From positions 124,001 to 188,000 of the forward strand of contig CAZICM010000011.1 of assembly GCA_964537685.1 (NCBI GenBank): 64,000 nucleotides of DNA, written 5' to 3'. The first letter of the stretch is position 1; every line of letters begins with the position of its first letter. Shown in pieces: positions 1-9,502 of this stretch. The notes beneath the pieces were generated by a model. The model was not told where the DNA came from, did no database searches, and was given only the letters and a program-made list of their open reading frames with translations. This DNA is from CAZICM01 sp964537685 (GTDB taxonomy: Bacteria; Myxococcota_A; Polyangia; Polyangiales; Polyangiaceae). The position numbers and the translations under genes were made by a program.

Positions 1-1
1 A

Positions 2-70
2 CCATGCGGCAACGGCGACTTCTGCTGCAGCGGAGCGTGCGATATGGGCGCTACAAATCTCTGCCTTTAA
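2..70 (+). CDS. C-terminal fragment of a cysteine-rich secreted protein
   Basis: Only the last 22 codons before a TAA at 68-70 lie in the window; the gene begins upstream. The fragment carries five cysteines including the CCSGAC pattern, the same knottin-like spacing that is repeated in the next gene. It is probably the tail of a paralogue of that neighbour, so the window opens inside a tandem pair of cysteine-rich genes. The reading rests on cysteine pattern alone because so little is visible. Confidence 0.6.
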   Translation, partial: PCGNGDFCCSGACDMGATNLCL

Positions 71-142
71 CCTCGCCTCCGCCGCAGTTGCTCATCTTCG
101 GAGCACCCAATCCCAAGCCCCTAATGATAAGTTCGTAACGCG

Positions 143-1399
143 ATGCCCACTCCACACGAGCGCAGCTTTCTCGATATCCGCCGCACGCTGGCATTCTTGC
201 TCGTGGGCGTGACCACGCTCTTCGGAGTGAATTGCCAAAGCTTCTGGAGCCTCGAACCCTACCAGGATGCGCTCACCGAATGGTGTGAACTGCTTTCCCG
301 CTGCGCTACCGAGGACAGCGCCGAAACGTGTGAACAGGAGATCGGCCTCCGTCTAGCGGTTGGCCGCCCCGCAGGCGACACCTACGTCGACAGCGACGAG
401 CGCTGGAATGCATGGCTTCATCATTTCAATACAAAAGCCTGCGCGGAAGATTGCAAACACGCGCGCAGATGCCTCGATTTTCAGCCTATTTGCAGCGAAA
501 CATCCTGCGAGACCCGCGAAGATTGCTGCGGCTTCTCCGTGGCCAGGGCGGACTGCGATACCCGCTCAAAACCAGGCAAATGCTGCAAGGTACGGGGACG
601 CGGCTGCGAGAAAAACGAAGAATGCTGTCCGGGCGCCGGCCTCTGCGAAAACAACATTTGCGGCGGTGTTTTATGCAAAGAGATCTCCGAAATCTGCACC
701 CAGGATTTTCAATGCTGCACCCAAAGGTGCATCAATAACCAATGCGCTGAAGACGTCTGTTCGCCGGACGGTTCGGAATGCAGAGTCGACCAGGATTGCT
801 GCTCAAAGACGTGTGACCCAATATCATTAAAATGCTTCACAGGCCAATGCATCGGCGAATCGGGCCCGTGCACAATCGATGCAATGGGCAGCACTCCCTG
901 CTGTGATGGCAACGTATGCGTCGAGGAAGGCGGTGGCAAAGGCGTATGCAGTCAAGTCACATGCAATTCGATCGGCGTAGAGTGCACCGGCGACGCATCC
1001 TGCTGCAGCAAGAAATGCGATCAGGAATTTCACAAATGCACCGCGTGCCTCTCAAGCGGAGAACCTTGCGTGACAGCCGGCCAATGCTGCGACGGCGCAT
1101 GCATAAGCGGTCTCTGCGCGAAGTGCACTGAAGATGGGCAATTCTGCAGTGAAGACATTCAATGCTGCACAGGCAAATGCGTAAACGGAGCATGCGCTCC
1201 CCTCTGCGCCTCAAGCTGCGATCACGATATTTGCCAGACAGGCCCTGCCATTTCTAAAGATTGTCCAAGCAATATGGTCAATAGCGCATGCGTCGAAAAT
1301 GTATGCAAAATTGATCCGTATTGTTGCTGCACACAATGGGATTTGCTCTGTGTAAACGAAGCAAAAAAGCAGTGTCCCAACGCCGCCTGCAACCCTTAG
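143..1399 (+). CDS. Secreted cysteine-rich repeat protein (knottin-like CC modules)
   Basis: 418 residues with an N-terminal hydrophobic segment (about residues 15-30) ending in Cys31; the lipobox is not canonical, so either a lipoprotein or a plain signal peptide is possible. From about residue 115 the chain is a series of short modules of the form C-x6-C-x4-CC-x3-C, at least eight CC pairs, as in disulfide-knotted extracellular proteins. The last 60 residues hold a different module with HDIC, then DPYCC and WDLLCV, an arrangement I know from many predicted secreted myxobacterial proteins. Function unknown; probably a disulfide-stabilised cell-surface or secreted protein. It follows the tail of a likely paralogue by about 70 bp. 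The ATG at 143 is the first start in frame. Confidence 0.8.
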   Translation: MPTPHERSFLDIRRTLAFLLVGVTTLFGVNCQSFWSLEPYQDALTEWCELLSRCATEDSAETCEQEIGLRLAVGRPAGDTYVDSDERWNAWLHHFNTKACAEDCKHARRCLDFQPICSETSCETREDCCGFSVARADCDTRSKPGKCCKVRGRGCEKNEECCPGAGLCENNICGGVLCKEISEICTQDFQCCTQRCINNQCAEDVCSPDGSECRVDQDCCSKTCDPISLKCFTGQCIGESGPCTIDAMGSTPCCDGNVCVEEGGGKGVCSQVTCNSIGVECTGDASCCSKKCDQEFHKCTACLSSGEPCVTAGQCCDGACISGLCAKCTEDGQFCSEDIQCCTGKCVNGACAPLCASSCDHDICQTGPAISKDCPSNMVNSACVENVCKIDPYCCCTQWDLLCVNEAKKQCPNAACNP

Positions 1400-1554
1400 A
1401 GCAAAGCAGACAACCACCAGATCTGAGCGTTCATGTGTTATTTTGTGCCAGCCTATTGGGCGCTCTCCCAGCAAAAACCAGCGCAAACAAGCCATTTTTA
1501 ATGGCATAAATATTGCCAAATCGCACCGGATACCCACATCGGAAGGAAACTGCC

Positions 1555-3129
1555 ATGAACAAACGATGGTTACACGGAACTCTGATGATGTTTTATGTCG
1601 CTGCCGCTATTCATTGCAGTGCGGGTGACGAGGCTGGATCGCCCAGCGAAAGAGACGTTTTTCAGGAATCCGTAGGCAGCTCAAGCGGCTCAAGTGGAGC
1701 GATGGGCGGGGGCCTCGCAGCGTTCCCGCCGCCTTTTCACGGCACGACCAACCGCATGAGCGATGTCACTTCGGGAAGCGCGCCTCCTGTGGAGTGCGCT
1801 GGACTCGACCAAGAACCCGTCATTATTTATATGTCCGCAGACGATTCCAATTCGATGGCATCGCCTGCCTATGCGCGCGAAATGCTCCGCAGCGCCGTAC
1901 CCCGAAGTCCCGAGCCCGCCCGCCTTCGCCTTTCAGACTTTTTAAATTACTACAATGTGCGCTACCCATTTCCAGTCAACAAAGAGCCCGAAGTCTATTT
2001 AGCCGCCGAAGCCGAGACGGGATTAACCAATAGCTTTCGGTTTCAAGCCGGCGTTCAGGCCCCTCCCCCCGCCATCATCAATCCGATGGTATTGACAATC
2101 GTTGTGGACACTTCCTATTCGATGAAGGGTGAAGGAATACAAAGAGCCAAAGCGGCACTCAATGCCATTGTGGACGCGCTGGTTCCCGGCGATCAAATAT
2201 CCTTGCTCAATTGGAAAGCAACGGGCAACCTTCTTATCGACAACTATGTCATCACGACCGAAGGCGATACCAAAAATAGCCTCTATGAAGCTATTTCGAA
2301 AATTCAAGCGGATGGCGGCACCGACCCGGGCCAGGTACTGCAACAAGCATATCAAATTGCAAAAACCAACGTTGCTGGTTCTAAACACAGGCGTGTTGTA
2401 TTCATCAGCGATGGCCAAACAAGCCCCGTGTATGAACAAGAGCAGCGCGAACTCATTCAGCAAGCCGCGAGCGACGCCGATAAAGAAGGCATTTATTTGG
2501 TCGGTGTGGCGACAGGGCCGGCCGAAGGCCATCGCGACGACTTCTTAAATGCGCTTACCGAATCGGGCAAAGGCGCATACGTTTATCTCGATTCCGAACA
2601 AGAGGCCGCGCGTGTGTTTTCAGAACGCTATGCCGAAATCATGATGGTTGCCGCGCGAAACGTGGAAGTCAGCGTGACCTTGCCCTGGTATTTTAAGGCC
2701 GAGCAAATATTCGCCGAAAAAGCGGAATCTTCGGGCCCGGCCATTGAGCCCCAGCACTTGGGAATGGGCGATTCGATGGTATTTAATCAAATCATTCAAT
2801 CGTGTATGCCTGTCGATAATAATGCACTTGAACCTATCCAGTTTTCAATCAACTGGATCGATCCAGTGAACTTCACTCAAGGAAGCATTACCCGCCAAGT
2901 GACGCTTCAAACCCTTCTGTCCGCGCCCGATCCCGTTCAATCCAAACTAATAGCCAAGGCCAACGCTGTAATTGCCTACGCCCAAGCCTTGATAGACTTT
3001 CACACCAGTGGGATTTTCGCCGAGGCGCAAAAGCGCATCGATACCGCGCGGAACATGTATACCGATAAGCCCGATGCCGATCTCGATGAAATTGCCGCGC
3101 TTCTAAAACGCCATCCCAATAATCGATAA
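1555..3129 (+). CDS. von Willebrand factor A domain protein (YfbK-like), exported
   Basis: 524 residues. The ATG at 1555 is preferred over an upstream TTG at 1513 because GGAAGG lies about 8 bases before it and a signal sequence follows directly, ending near a cysteine (residue 21). Residues 120-150 contain the NYY...YPFP pattern of the vWF_A N-terminal family, and the VWA domain starts near residue 180 with the MIDAS motif DTSYS (Asp185) and continues to an SDG motif. The C-terminal third resembles the region that follows VWA in YfbK proteins. VWA domains with intact MIDAS bind a divalent metal and mediate protein contacts; the partner is unknown. A serine/glycine-rich linker follows the signal region. 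Confidence 0.85.
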   Translation: MNKRWLHGTLMMFYVAAAIHCSAGDEAGSPSERDVFQESVGSSSGSSGAMGGGLAAFPPPFHGTTNRMSDVTSGSAPPVECAGLDQEPVIIYMSADDSNSMASPAYAREMLRSAVPRSPEPARLRLSDFLNYYNVRYPFPVNKEPEVYLAAEAETGLTNSFRFQAGVQAPPPAIINPMVLTIVVDTSYSMKGEGIQRAKAALNAIVDALVPGDQISLLNWKATGNLLIDNYVITTEGDTKNSLYEAISKIQADGGTDPGQVLQQAYQIAKTNVAGSKHRRVVFISDGQTSPVYEQEQRELIQQAASDADKEGIYLVGVATGPAEGHRDDFLNALTESGKGAYVYLDSEQEAARVFSERYAEIMMVAARNVEVSVTLPWYFKAEQIFAEKAESSGPAIEPQHLGMGDSMVFNQIIQSCMPVDNNALEPIQFSINWIDPVNFTQGSITRQVTLQTLLSAPDPVQSKLIAKANAVIAYAQALIDFHTSGIFAEAQKRIDTARNMYTDKPDADLDEIAALLKRHPNNR

Positions 3130-3181
3130 AGCTTATTTGAACCCCCCTTTTCATCGCGGCGCCCTTCGCTAAAGAAGGCGC

Positions 3182-4072
3182 ATGAGCACCGCCATCCTGC
3201 TGAGCTGTCACGGCACCGTCGAACACATCGCCGATATCCCCGCCTTTCTCGCCAATATCCGCCGCGGCCGCCCCGCCTCTCCCGAGATCGTTCAAGAAGT
3301 CACCCGCCGCTTTGAACGCATCCAAGGCTCGCCCCTCATGCGCATCACCCGCGCCCAGGCCGATGCCCTCGCCGCGCGCCTAAACCTTCCCGTCGCCGTC
3401 GCCGGAAGGCTTTGGAAACCCTATCCCAAAGACGTCATCGCGGACCTCTACGCGCAAGGCATACGCACGCTCGTATCGCTCCCCCTCGCGCCCCAATCCG
3501 TGCACATCTACCACGCAAGCGTGCGCGAAGCGGCCGCCGCCTACGCCGATCTCGAGCTTCGCGAAGTGCCGCCTTGGGGGCTCGAACCCTCGCTCATCGA
3601 AGCATTTACCGAGAGCATCGAAGAAGGCATGAATCCAGTGCCGCCCTCCGAAAGAGCCTCGTTCACCGTTATCCTCTCGGCCCACAGTCTGCCCATGCGC
3701 GTCATCGAAGCCGGCGATCCTTATGAAATCCAATTCCGCGCGCTGGCGGCCGAAGTTTCAAAACAACTACAAACCAAGGGTATTTCAAGCTGCGTGGCCT
3801 TTCAAAGCCAGGGCATGACAACCGACGCCTGGCTGGGCCCCGACCTGCCATCGGCCTTCAAAACCCTTGTTTCACAGGGGATTGAAAACGTCCTCATCGC
3901 GCCCATCGGCTTTGTCGCCGACCATGTGGAAACCCTCTACGATTTGGACATCGAAGCGCCAGAGCTCGCAAAACAGGCAAAAATAAAGCGTTTGTTGCGC
4001 GCGCCCGCCATGAACACAAGGCCGCTCTTTATCACCGCGCTTGAAAACGTTGCCAGACGCGCGCTTGCATAA
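3182..4072 (+). CDS. hemH: Ferrochelatase
   Basis: 296 residues, slightly short for the family. Ferrochelatase inserts Fe2+ into a porphyrin in the last steps of haem synthesis. The N terminus has the family opening LLSCHGTVE and a GSPLMRIT segment. The catalytic region is clear: SAHSLP with His168, followed by GDPY, and the second metal-side motif ADHVETLYDLDIE with Glu250. No transmembrane tail is present, so it should be cytosolic. Whether the substrate is protoporphyrin IX or coproporphyrin III cannot be told from these motifs. It lies about 50 bp after the VWA gene and 19 bp before the TPR peptidase-like gene on the same strand; no other haem genes are near. Confidence 0.92.
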   Translation: MSTAILLSCHGTVEHIADIPAFLANIRRGRPASPEIVQEVTRRFERIQGSPLMRITRAQADALAARLNLPVAVAGRLWKPYPKDVIADLYAQGIRTLVSLPLAPQSVHIYHASVREAAAAYADLELREVPPWGLEPSLIEAFTESIEEGMNPVPPSERASFTVILSAHSLPMRVIEAGDPYEIQFRALAAEVSKQLQTKGISSCVAFQSQGMTTDAWLGPDLPSAFKTLVSQGIENVLIAPIGFVADHVETLYDLDIEAPELAKQAKIKRLLRAPAMNTRPLFITALENVARRALA

Positions 4073-4091
4073 GATGATTTGACCGAGAGCC

Positions 4092-6983
4092 ATGCGGAAA
4101 ACCCTTTTAAAGACTGCTTTTTGCGCCCTCTTCGCCGTTCTATCCGCCGAGGCGGCCACACCCCTTGCCCAAGCCCAGAGCGCGGAGGACGCATCGCTAC
4201 TAAAGAGCGCACAAGCCGCCTTTGATCGGGGCGAATACGCATCGGCGGAGAAAATCATCGCGGCTCTTAAAGGCGCCGACGCCCAAAAAGCAAAGCTGCT
4301 TCAAGCCCAAATCGAGCTGTGCACGGGCCGCTATGAAAAGGCTGTTGAAACGGCCAAGGCCGCCGCCCGGCTATCGAAGGAAGCCCGGATTTCTGCGGCG
4401 CCCATTGCTGCAGAAGCCCTTCAAAACATGGGCAAAGTAGACGAAGCGATCGCGGCGCTCAAAGACGTCGAAACAGAGAAAACAGCGTACCGCGCCCGAC
4501 TTTTGCTGGGCGAAATCCTGGTACGCATGGGCAAGCGCAACGAAGCCGGCCCGCATCTGCGCTCCTTGTTCGACGCCTACGAAGCCGATGAAATTAAGTC
4601 CGGCGATGCCGAAGGCTTATCGCTTGTAGGCCGGGCCGCGCATCTGCTCCGCAGCTACAAAAACGCCAACAACGTCTACAACGAAGCCGAGCGCGCCGGC
4701 GCCAAGAACCGCGTTGAAACGCTCCTGTGGCGCTCCGAACTCTTCCTTGAAAAATACGATCCCGGCCATGCGGGCCAAGTCGTGAGCGAGGCTCTAAAAA
4801 TAGCGCCCAGCCATCCGCTCGTGCATGTCGCCATGGCCCGCGTGAAATTGGAAAACGCCATGGATTTCGAAGCCGCCCAAAGCGAAATCCGCAAGGCCCT
4901 CGCCGTGAATCCCAATCTCTGGTCGGCCTTCTTCGTTCAAGCCGGCCTGGCCCTGCGCGATTTGGATATCGAAGCCGCCGACGCCGCGGCCGATAAGGGC
5001 CTAAAAATAAATCCCAATCAGCTCGAGCTCTTATCGATGAAGGCAGCCATCCGCTACCTCGCCGATGATGCCGCGGGATTCGAGCGCTACAAGAAAACCG
5101 TATTTAAACTCAATCCAGAATATTCTCAATTCTATCAAATTGTTTGTGAATACGCTGAATGGGAGCACCGCTACGAAGAGATTGTCAAAATGATGCAGGA
5201 GGCGGTGAAGATTGATCCCGCCGATGCCAAAGCCTACGCGGTTCTAGGATTAAATCTCATCCGTTCGGGCGATGAAAAAGGCGGCCTGGACGCCCTCGAA
5301 AAAGCCTGGGAAAAAGACAAATTCAACGTGCGTGTATTCAATACGCTGAATTTGTACGAAAAACAGATTGCCAACGAATACGTCAGTATTGCGGGCCAGC
5401 AATTTGTACTCCGCTATCATAAAGACGAAAAAGACATTTTAGAGCGCTATGCGCCGCGCATGCTCGAAGAAGCGTGGACCAGCATGGTAAAACGCTATGG
5501 CTTCACGCCCAAGATGCCTGTTTCTATCGAATTCTACGCCGACACCGAACACTTTAGCGTCCGCACCAGCGGCCTTCCCAATGTTGGCATTCAAGGCGTA
5601 TGCTTTGGCCAAACGCTGGCCGCGCTCAGCCCCTTGGCGGGCCAATTTAATTGGGGAAATATTCTATGGCATGAACTCGGCCATGTTTTTGCCATTCAAA
5701 TGTCAAAAAACCATGTGCCCCGCTGGTTTACGGAAGGATTGAGCGAATACGAAACCATTATCCGAAGGCCCGAATGGCAGCGTGAGGAAGATCCAGCCCT
5801 GTTCGCCGCGCTCAAAGGCGGAAGAATTCCCGCCGTGAATAGCTTTAACCGCGCCTTTACCCATGTTGACAGCGTGGAAGACGTAACGATGGCCTATTAC
5901 GCGGCCAGCCAAATCGTCGTCTTTATGGCGAAAGAATTTGGTTTTCCAAAAGTCGTTTCGATGATGCCCTTGTGGGCCGCCGGAAAACGCACGCCCGAGG
6001 TAGTTAAAGAAGCATTGGGCATCACCGCCGAAGAATTGGACCGGCGCTATAGGGCTTGGCTCGAGCCTCATTTAGATCGTTATAATAAGCAATACGTTCC
6101 AGACCTTCACGCCCCGCCCTTGGACATCGCCCGCAAGGCGGCGCAGGACGATCCAAAGAATGCAAAAAAGCTTGTTCAGTTGGCCTTTGCGCTGATGCGA
6201 GACGATCAAAATGCCGAAGGCGAAGCCGTATTGTCGGAGGCCCTGAAAGCCGATCCAAAACAGCCCGACGCCCATTATTACAAATTGGTCAAGGCGATGA
6301 GGACCAAGAAATTCGCCGAGGCTCAGAAGCTCGTCGATAAAATGGTTGCGGATGGCCACGATGGATATGCCATCCGCATGAAGGCCGCCGATTTAGCCGA
6401 GCTTAATAAAGATGAAGCCAAAGCCCGCGCCCATTTCGAAGCGGCGTCAAAATTCGATCCATCCCAGGCCGAGCCATTGCAGGGCCTGTACGATTTAGCC
6501 AACCGCAAAAAAGACAAAGCCGGCCAATTGAGCGCGCTGCGGAGGCTGGCCTTGGTCGATCAGCACGATCGCCGCGTGTGGATAAAGCTGCTGCGCCTGC
6601 TCGTGGAAAGAGGCGAGTGGGAAGAGGCCAGAAAGTTCGGTGAAGGAGCCATTTTTGTGGATGTGGCCAACCCGGAGGTGCACCGCTTGTATGCGCGGGC
6701 GCTCGCCCGCACGGGCCATTTTCATTCGGCCATTTTTGAATTGAATTCGGCGTTGATTGCCCTTCGCAAAGGCAAGCCCAAGCCGGACGAAACGCGCGCA
6801 ATCTATCGAGAGCTGAGCGCCGCGTACACCAAGCTAAAGCGCGACGATTTAGCGAAAAAAGCCCAGGATTACGAGAAATTGATCGCGCCTCCCGACGCTT
6901 CCAAACCCGCGGATGCTCCGGGCGGCCCTCGGCCTAGAAAAGATCCCCACGATCAAGGCGGCGGCGACGAAGAGAGCCTATAA
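4092..6983 (+). CDS. Exported TPR protein with gluzincin peptidase domain
   Basis: 963 residues. A signal peptide (about residues 1-28, ending AQA) is followed by TPR-like helical repeats, a central metallopeptidase-like domain and more TPR repeats. The centre has WHELGH (His527, Glu528, His531) and a downstream WFTEGLSEYE with Glu548, the HExxH plus Glu arrangement of gluzincin (peptidase MA-like) proteins, so it may be a catalytically active zinc peptidase in the periplasm. The C-terminal 30 residues are proline/aspartate-rich and disordered. It follows hemH by 19 bp. Its 3' end overlaps the convergent Maf gene by 6 bp. Substrate unknown. Confidence 0.85.
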   Translation: MRKTLLKTAFCALFAVLSAEAATPLAQAQSAEDASLLKSAQAAFDRGEYASAEKIIAALKGADAQKAKLLQAQIELCTGRYEKAVETAKAAARLSKEARISAAPIAAEALQNMGKVDEAIAALKDVETEKTAYRARLLLGEILVRMGKRNEAGPHLRSLFDAYEADEIKSGDAEGLSLVGRAAHLLRSYKNANNVYNEAERAGAKNRVETLLWRSELFLEKYDPGHAGQVVSEALKIAPSHPLVHVAMARVKLENAMDFEAAQSEIRKALAVNPNLWSAFFVQAGLALRDLDIEAADAAADKGLKINPNQLELLSMKAAIRYLADDAAGFERYKKTVFKLNPEYSQFYQIVCEYAEWEHRYEEIVKMMQEAVKIDPADAKAYAVLGLNLIRSGDEKGGLDALEKAWEKDKFNVRVFNTLNLYEKQIANEYVSIAGQQFVLRYHKDEKDILERYAPRMLEEAWTSMVKRYGFTPKMPVSIEFYADTEHFSVRTSGLPNVGIQGVCFGQTLAALSPLAGQFNWGNILWHELGHVFAIQMSKNHVPRWFTEGLSEYETIIRRPEWQREEDPALFAALKGGRIPAVNSFNRAFTHVDSVEDVTMAYYAASQIVVFMAKEFGFPKVVSMMPLWAAGKRTPEVVKEALGITAEELDRRYRAWLEPHLDRYNKQYVPDLHAPPLDIARKAAQDDPKNAKKLVQLAFALMRDDQNAEGEAVLSEALKADPKQPDAHYYKLVKAMRTKKFAEAQKLVDKMVADGHDGYAIRMKAADLAELNKDEAKARAHFEAASKFDPSQAEPLQGLYDLANRKKDKAGQLSALRRLALVDQHDRRVWIKLLRLLVERGEWEEARKFGEGAIFVDVANPEVHRLYARALARTGHFHSAIFELNSALIALRKGKPKPDETRAIYRELSAAYTKLKRDDLAKKAQDYEKLIAPPDASKPADAPGGPRPRKDPHDQGGGDEESL

Positions 6984-7571
6984 ATCGAATACATTTACAC
7001 CAAATTGCCCAAGCAAACCAACGAGTTTGGTCAGAGGCAATCCGATAATAGCGCTAAAATCGCTTCCCTCCATTTGTTCAAAGAGAGCGATTCCCAAAGA
7101 CTCGACCCGGTAAGAACCCGCGCAATCCAAAGGCTGATCCCGTTCTATATACGATCGTATTGATTTATCATCCAGCGCCCGCATTTTCATTCGGTGAATA
7201 TCGAGCGCCTCGGCCGTCCGTCCGCTTTTTGAATCGACCACGCACACCGCGGTAAGCAGCCGGTGTTCCTTTCCCGAAAGCATTTTTAACTGCTGCGCCG
7301 CTCCCTCTTCCGTCTTGGGTTTACCCCATATTTTCGATTCAAACTCGACGGCTTGATCGCTCCCGATAATCAGTGAATCGGGACATGTCCCGCAAAGCGA
7401 ACGGGCCTTGCCCCTGGACAGCGCCATCACGAGATCGCCGCAGGGCATGCCATTCAGGCCCCGCTTAGCCTTGTCTTCATCGAAGAGCGGCGGCAATGAC
7501 TTGACATTTGGAAGAATGCGCAGAAGCAGCTCTTGCCGGTATTTGGAAGTGGAAGCGAGAACGATGTTCAT
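6978..7571 (-). CDS. maf: Maf-family nucleotide pyrophosphatase (YceF type)
   Basis: 197 residues, normal for the family. Maf proteins hydrolyse non-canonical or modified nucleoside triphosphates to the monophosphate. The N-terminal LASTSKYRQELL phosphate-binding motif, the GSDQ motif and the C-terminal CAGSYRVESLGIALFE segment followed by IIGLPL are visible. The SxGLGIALFE form matches the YceF subgroup (7-methyl-GTP pyrophosphatase in E. coli) better than the dTTP/UTP-specific YhdE group; this subgroup call is inference. It ends inside the 3' end of the preceding plus-strand gene. Confidence 0.9.
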   Translation of the reverse strand: MNIVLASTSKYRQELLLRILPNVKSLPPLFDEDKAKRGLNGMPCGDLVMALSRGKARSLCGTCPDSLIIGSDQAVEFESKIWGKPKTEEGAAQQLKMLSGKEHRLLTAVCVVDSKSGRTAEALDIHRMKMRALDDKSIRSYIERDQPLDCAGSYRVESLGIALFEQMEGSDFSAIIGLPLTKLVGLLGQFGVNVFDL

Positions 7572-7652
7572 AAGCCCCCTGTTATTCGAATGGAAATTCT
7601 ACATAGGCGAATCCTCGAAGTACATGCTTTTTATTGCCTCAGCGCTGCAAGA

Positions 7653-8684
7653 CTATTTGGCAATCCAATCGTTATTATAGTCATCAAATGCGGGCGCTTT
7701 TTCGATAAAACCCAGCTCCACCAATTGATTGCCCATTGTTTCCCAGCGGGCCCGCGTCATATAGCCCAATCCTTTTTGCTGGGTCTCCTCGGTTTCGATT
7801 AAAGGCTTTTGAACGGCTGCCGCTTCCTTAAAGGTTTCGGCATCCATGCTTGTATTGAGCTTCCCCATCACCGAATTGACAGCATCCGGCTCGTCCAAAT
7901 AAGAACGCCATCCCTGCCGGGTGGCCTCCACAAACGATTTAACCAGCGCGGGATTGTCCTTAAGCAATGCCTTCCGCGTAAACACCACCGTCAAATAAGG
8001 ATTAAAGCCTTCATCGGCGATTAAAAATACCTTGGGATCAATGCCTTTTTTACGGGCCAAAATAGGCTCGGAAGTAATAAAGCATTGCTGAGAAAAATCT
8101 TTTTCGGCCACAAAACGGGCCACGCCTCCATCGTAGGGAACAATTTTTATTTTATCGAAACCATGCTTTTTCTTTAAAAAGGCCGCGAAATAAGTGCCCG
8201 GCTCAATGGCCAGCGTTCCCTTGGAAAACACATCGGCCATGCTTTTCGCCCCGCTCTCGGCCCGGGTCATAATGGCCTGGGGCGAGGTTTGAAAGGTCGC
8301 GAACAAGGGCACAATATCCACGCCCCGCATCCGCGCGATTAAAATCTCATCGGACCCGGTAACACCAAAATCGGCTTGTCCCGTCCCCACCATTTGGACA
8401 ACGGGCACACCCGCGCCTCCCCCCTGAATTTCAACGTCGAGTCCCGCCTTCGAATAAAAACCTTTTTCACGCGCGGCATAAAAACCGCCAAACTCTGGTT
8501 CAGGAACCCAATTCAATACGATTTTTGTTTTTTTAATGGCGTTTTCTTTTACATTGCCCGCCGCCGATGAGCCCGATGCGCCTGGACTCGATGAAGCTTT
8601 TTGATCTTCACCCGAACGGCAGCCCAGCATGACCATCGCACATGCGCTTAAAGCCCCTAAAACCCAATTTCTTCGAATGCTCAT
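7653..8684 (-). CDS. ABC transporter substrate-binding lipoprotein (NMT1/THI5-like)
   Basis: 343 residues. The ATG at 8684 is chosen over a TTG 12 bases upstream because GAGG (8691-8694) sits 6 bases before it. A lipoprotein signal ends in VMLGC (Cys22), followed by a serine/glycine linker. The mature part starts VLNWVPEPEFGGFYAAREKG, typical of NMT1/THI5-like binding proteins for thiamine-pyrimidine precursors, sulfonates or related small molecules. It is the last gene of a leftward ATPase-permease-binding-protein operon. I looked for a TPP riboswitch before the operon and saw none, so the substrate stays open. Confidence 0.88.
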   Translation of the reverse strand: MSIRRNWVLGALSACAMVMLGCRSGEDQKASSSPGASGSSAAGNVKENAIKKTKIVLNWVPEPEFGGFYAAREKGFYSKAGLDVEIQGGGAGVPVVQMVGTGQADFGVTGSDEILIARMRGVDIVPLFATFQTSPQAIMTRAESGAKSMADVFSKGTLAIEPGTYFAAFLKKKHGFDKIKIVPYDGGVARFVAEKDFSQQCFITSEPILARKKGIDPKVFLIADEGFNPYLTVVFTRKALLKDNPALVKSFVEATRQGWRSYLDEPDAVNSVMGKLNTSMDAETFKEAAAVQKPLIETEETQQKGLGYMTRARWETMGNQLVELGFIEKAPAFDDYNNDWIAK

Positions 8685-8719
8685 ACAATACCTCAATATT
8701 CACTCAACTATCAAAAATA

Positions 8720-9502
8720 TTAAAATGAGCCGCCGCGCGCCGACGGATGCCAGCGCCGAAGCAATAAAAACCCAAAACCGCTCACCGCAGCAAACAAAGC
8801 GAGCCCGAGCAAAGAAGCCGTTAACACCGCAGCAAACAGCAAATCCGTGCGAAGCTGACGGTAAGAGCTGAGCACCAAAATACCAAGCCCCGCAGCCCCC
8901 TCCGCAAAGCCGGCCACGAATTCACCGACAATCGCGCCGATCACCGAAAGCCCAGAGGCAATGCGGCACCCCGTGATCATATTGGGAACGGCAAAAGGCA
9001 ATTCCAATTTGATCAGCGTGGAAAAGCGGCTCGCACCATAGAGCCTAAATAAATCGCGAAGCGCAGGGTCTACCGAACGGAGCCCCGCGAGTGTATTCGC
9101 AATCATCGGGAAAACCGACACAATAAATGCCGACACGGTCACCGCGCGCAATCCCGCCCCAAACCATAAAACCAATAAAGGCGCAATCGCTACGATAGGA
9201 ACGGTCTGCAAAAAGACGGTATAGGGATAAAAGGCTTTTTCAATAAGCCGCGACGACGATAAAACAATCGCACAAAGCACGCCAAACGCAGCGCTAAGCC
9301 CAAAGCCAAATAGGGCGGCTTTCGATGTCGTCAGCGCGGCGCCGAGCAGCGTCTCCCATTCTTTTAGGCCCGCCTTCGCAATCGCCGAAGGCGCCGGCAA
9401 TAAATACGGTGGTATTTGAAGCAGATTCGTTAGTGTTTCGCCCAAGAGCACAAAGACGATCAGCGCGGCGAGGGGAGGCAGCAAAAGGCGCGCGCTTCGC
9501 AT
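8720..9502 (-). CDS. ABC transporter permease (SsuC/ThiX-type)
   Basis: 260 residues, a typical single-subunit permease with about six hydrophobic helices. The EAA-like loop is seen around LRDLFRLYGASRFSTLIKLE followed by LPFAVPNMITG, the contact with the ATPase. The start codon overlaps the ATPase stop (TGATG at 9500-9504), showing tight translational coupling. The binding protein begins about 35 bp downstream. Expected in the inner membrane as the channel of a nitrate/sulfonate/thiamine-precursor type importer. Confidence 0.9.
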   Translation of the reverse strand: MRSARLLLPPLAALIVFVLLGETLTNLLQIPPYLLPAPSAIAKAGLKEWETLLGAALTTSKAALFGFGLSAAFGVLCAIVLSSSRLIEKAFYPYTVFLQTVPIVAIAPLLVLWFGAGLRAVTVSAFIVSVFPMIANTLAGLRSVDPALRDLFRLYGASRFSTLIKLELPFAVPNMITGCRIASGLSVIGAIVGEFVAGFAEGAAGLGILVLSSYRQLRTDLLFAAVLTASLLGLALFAAVSGFGFLLLRRWHPSARGGSF

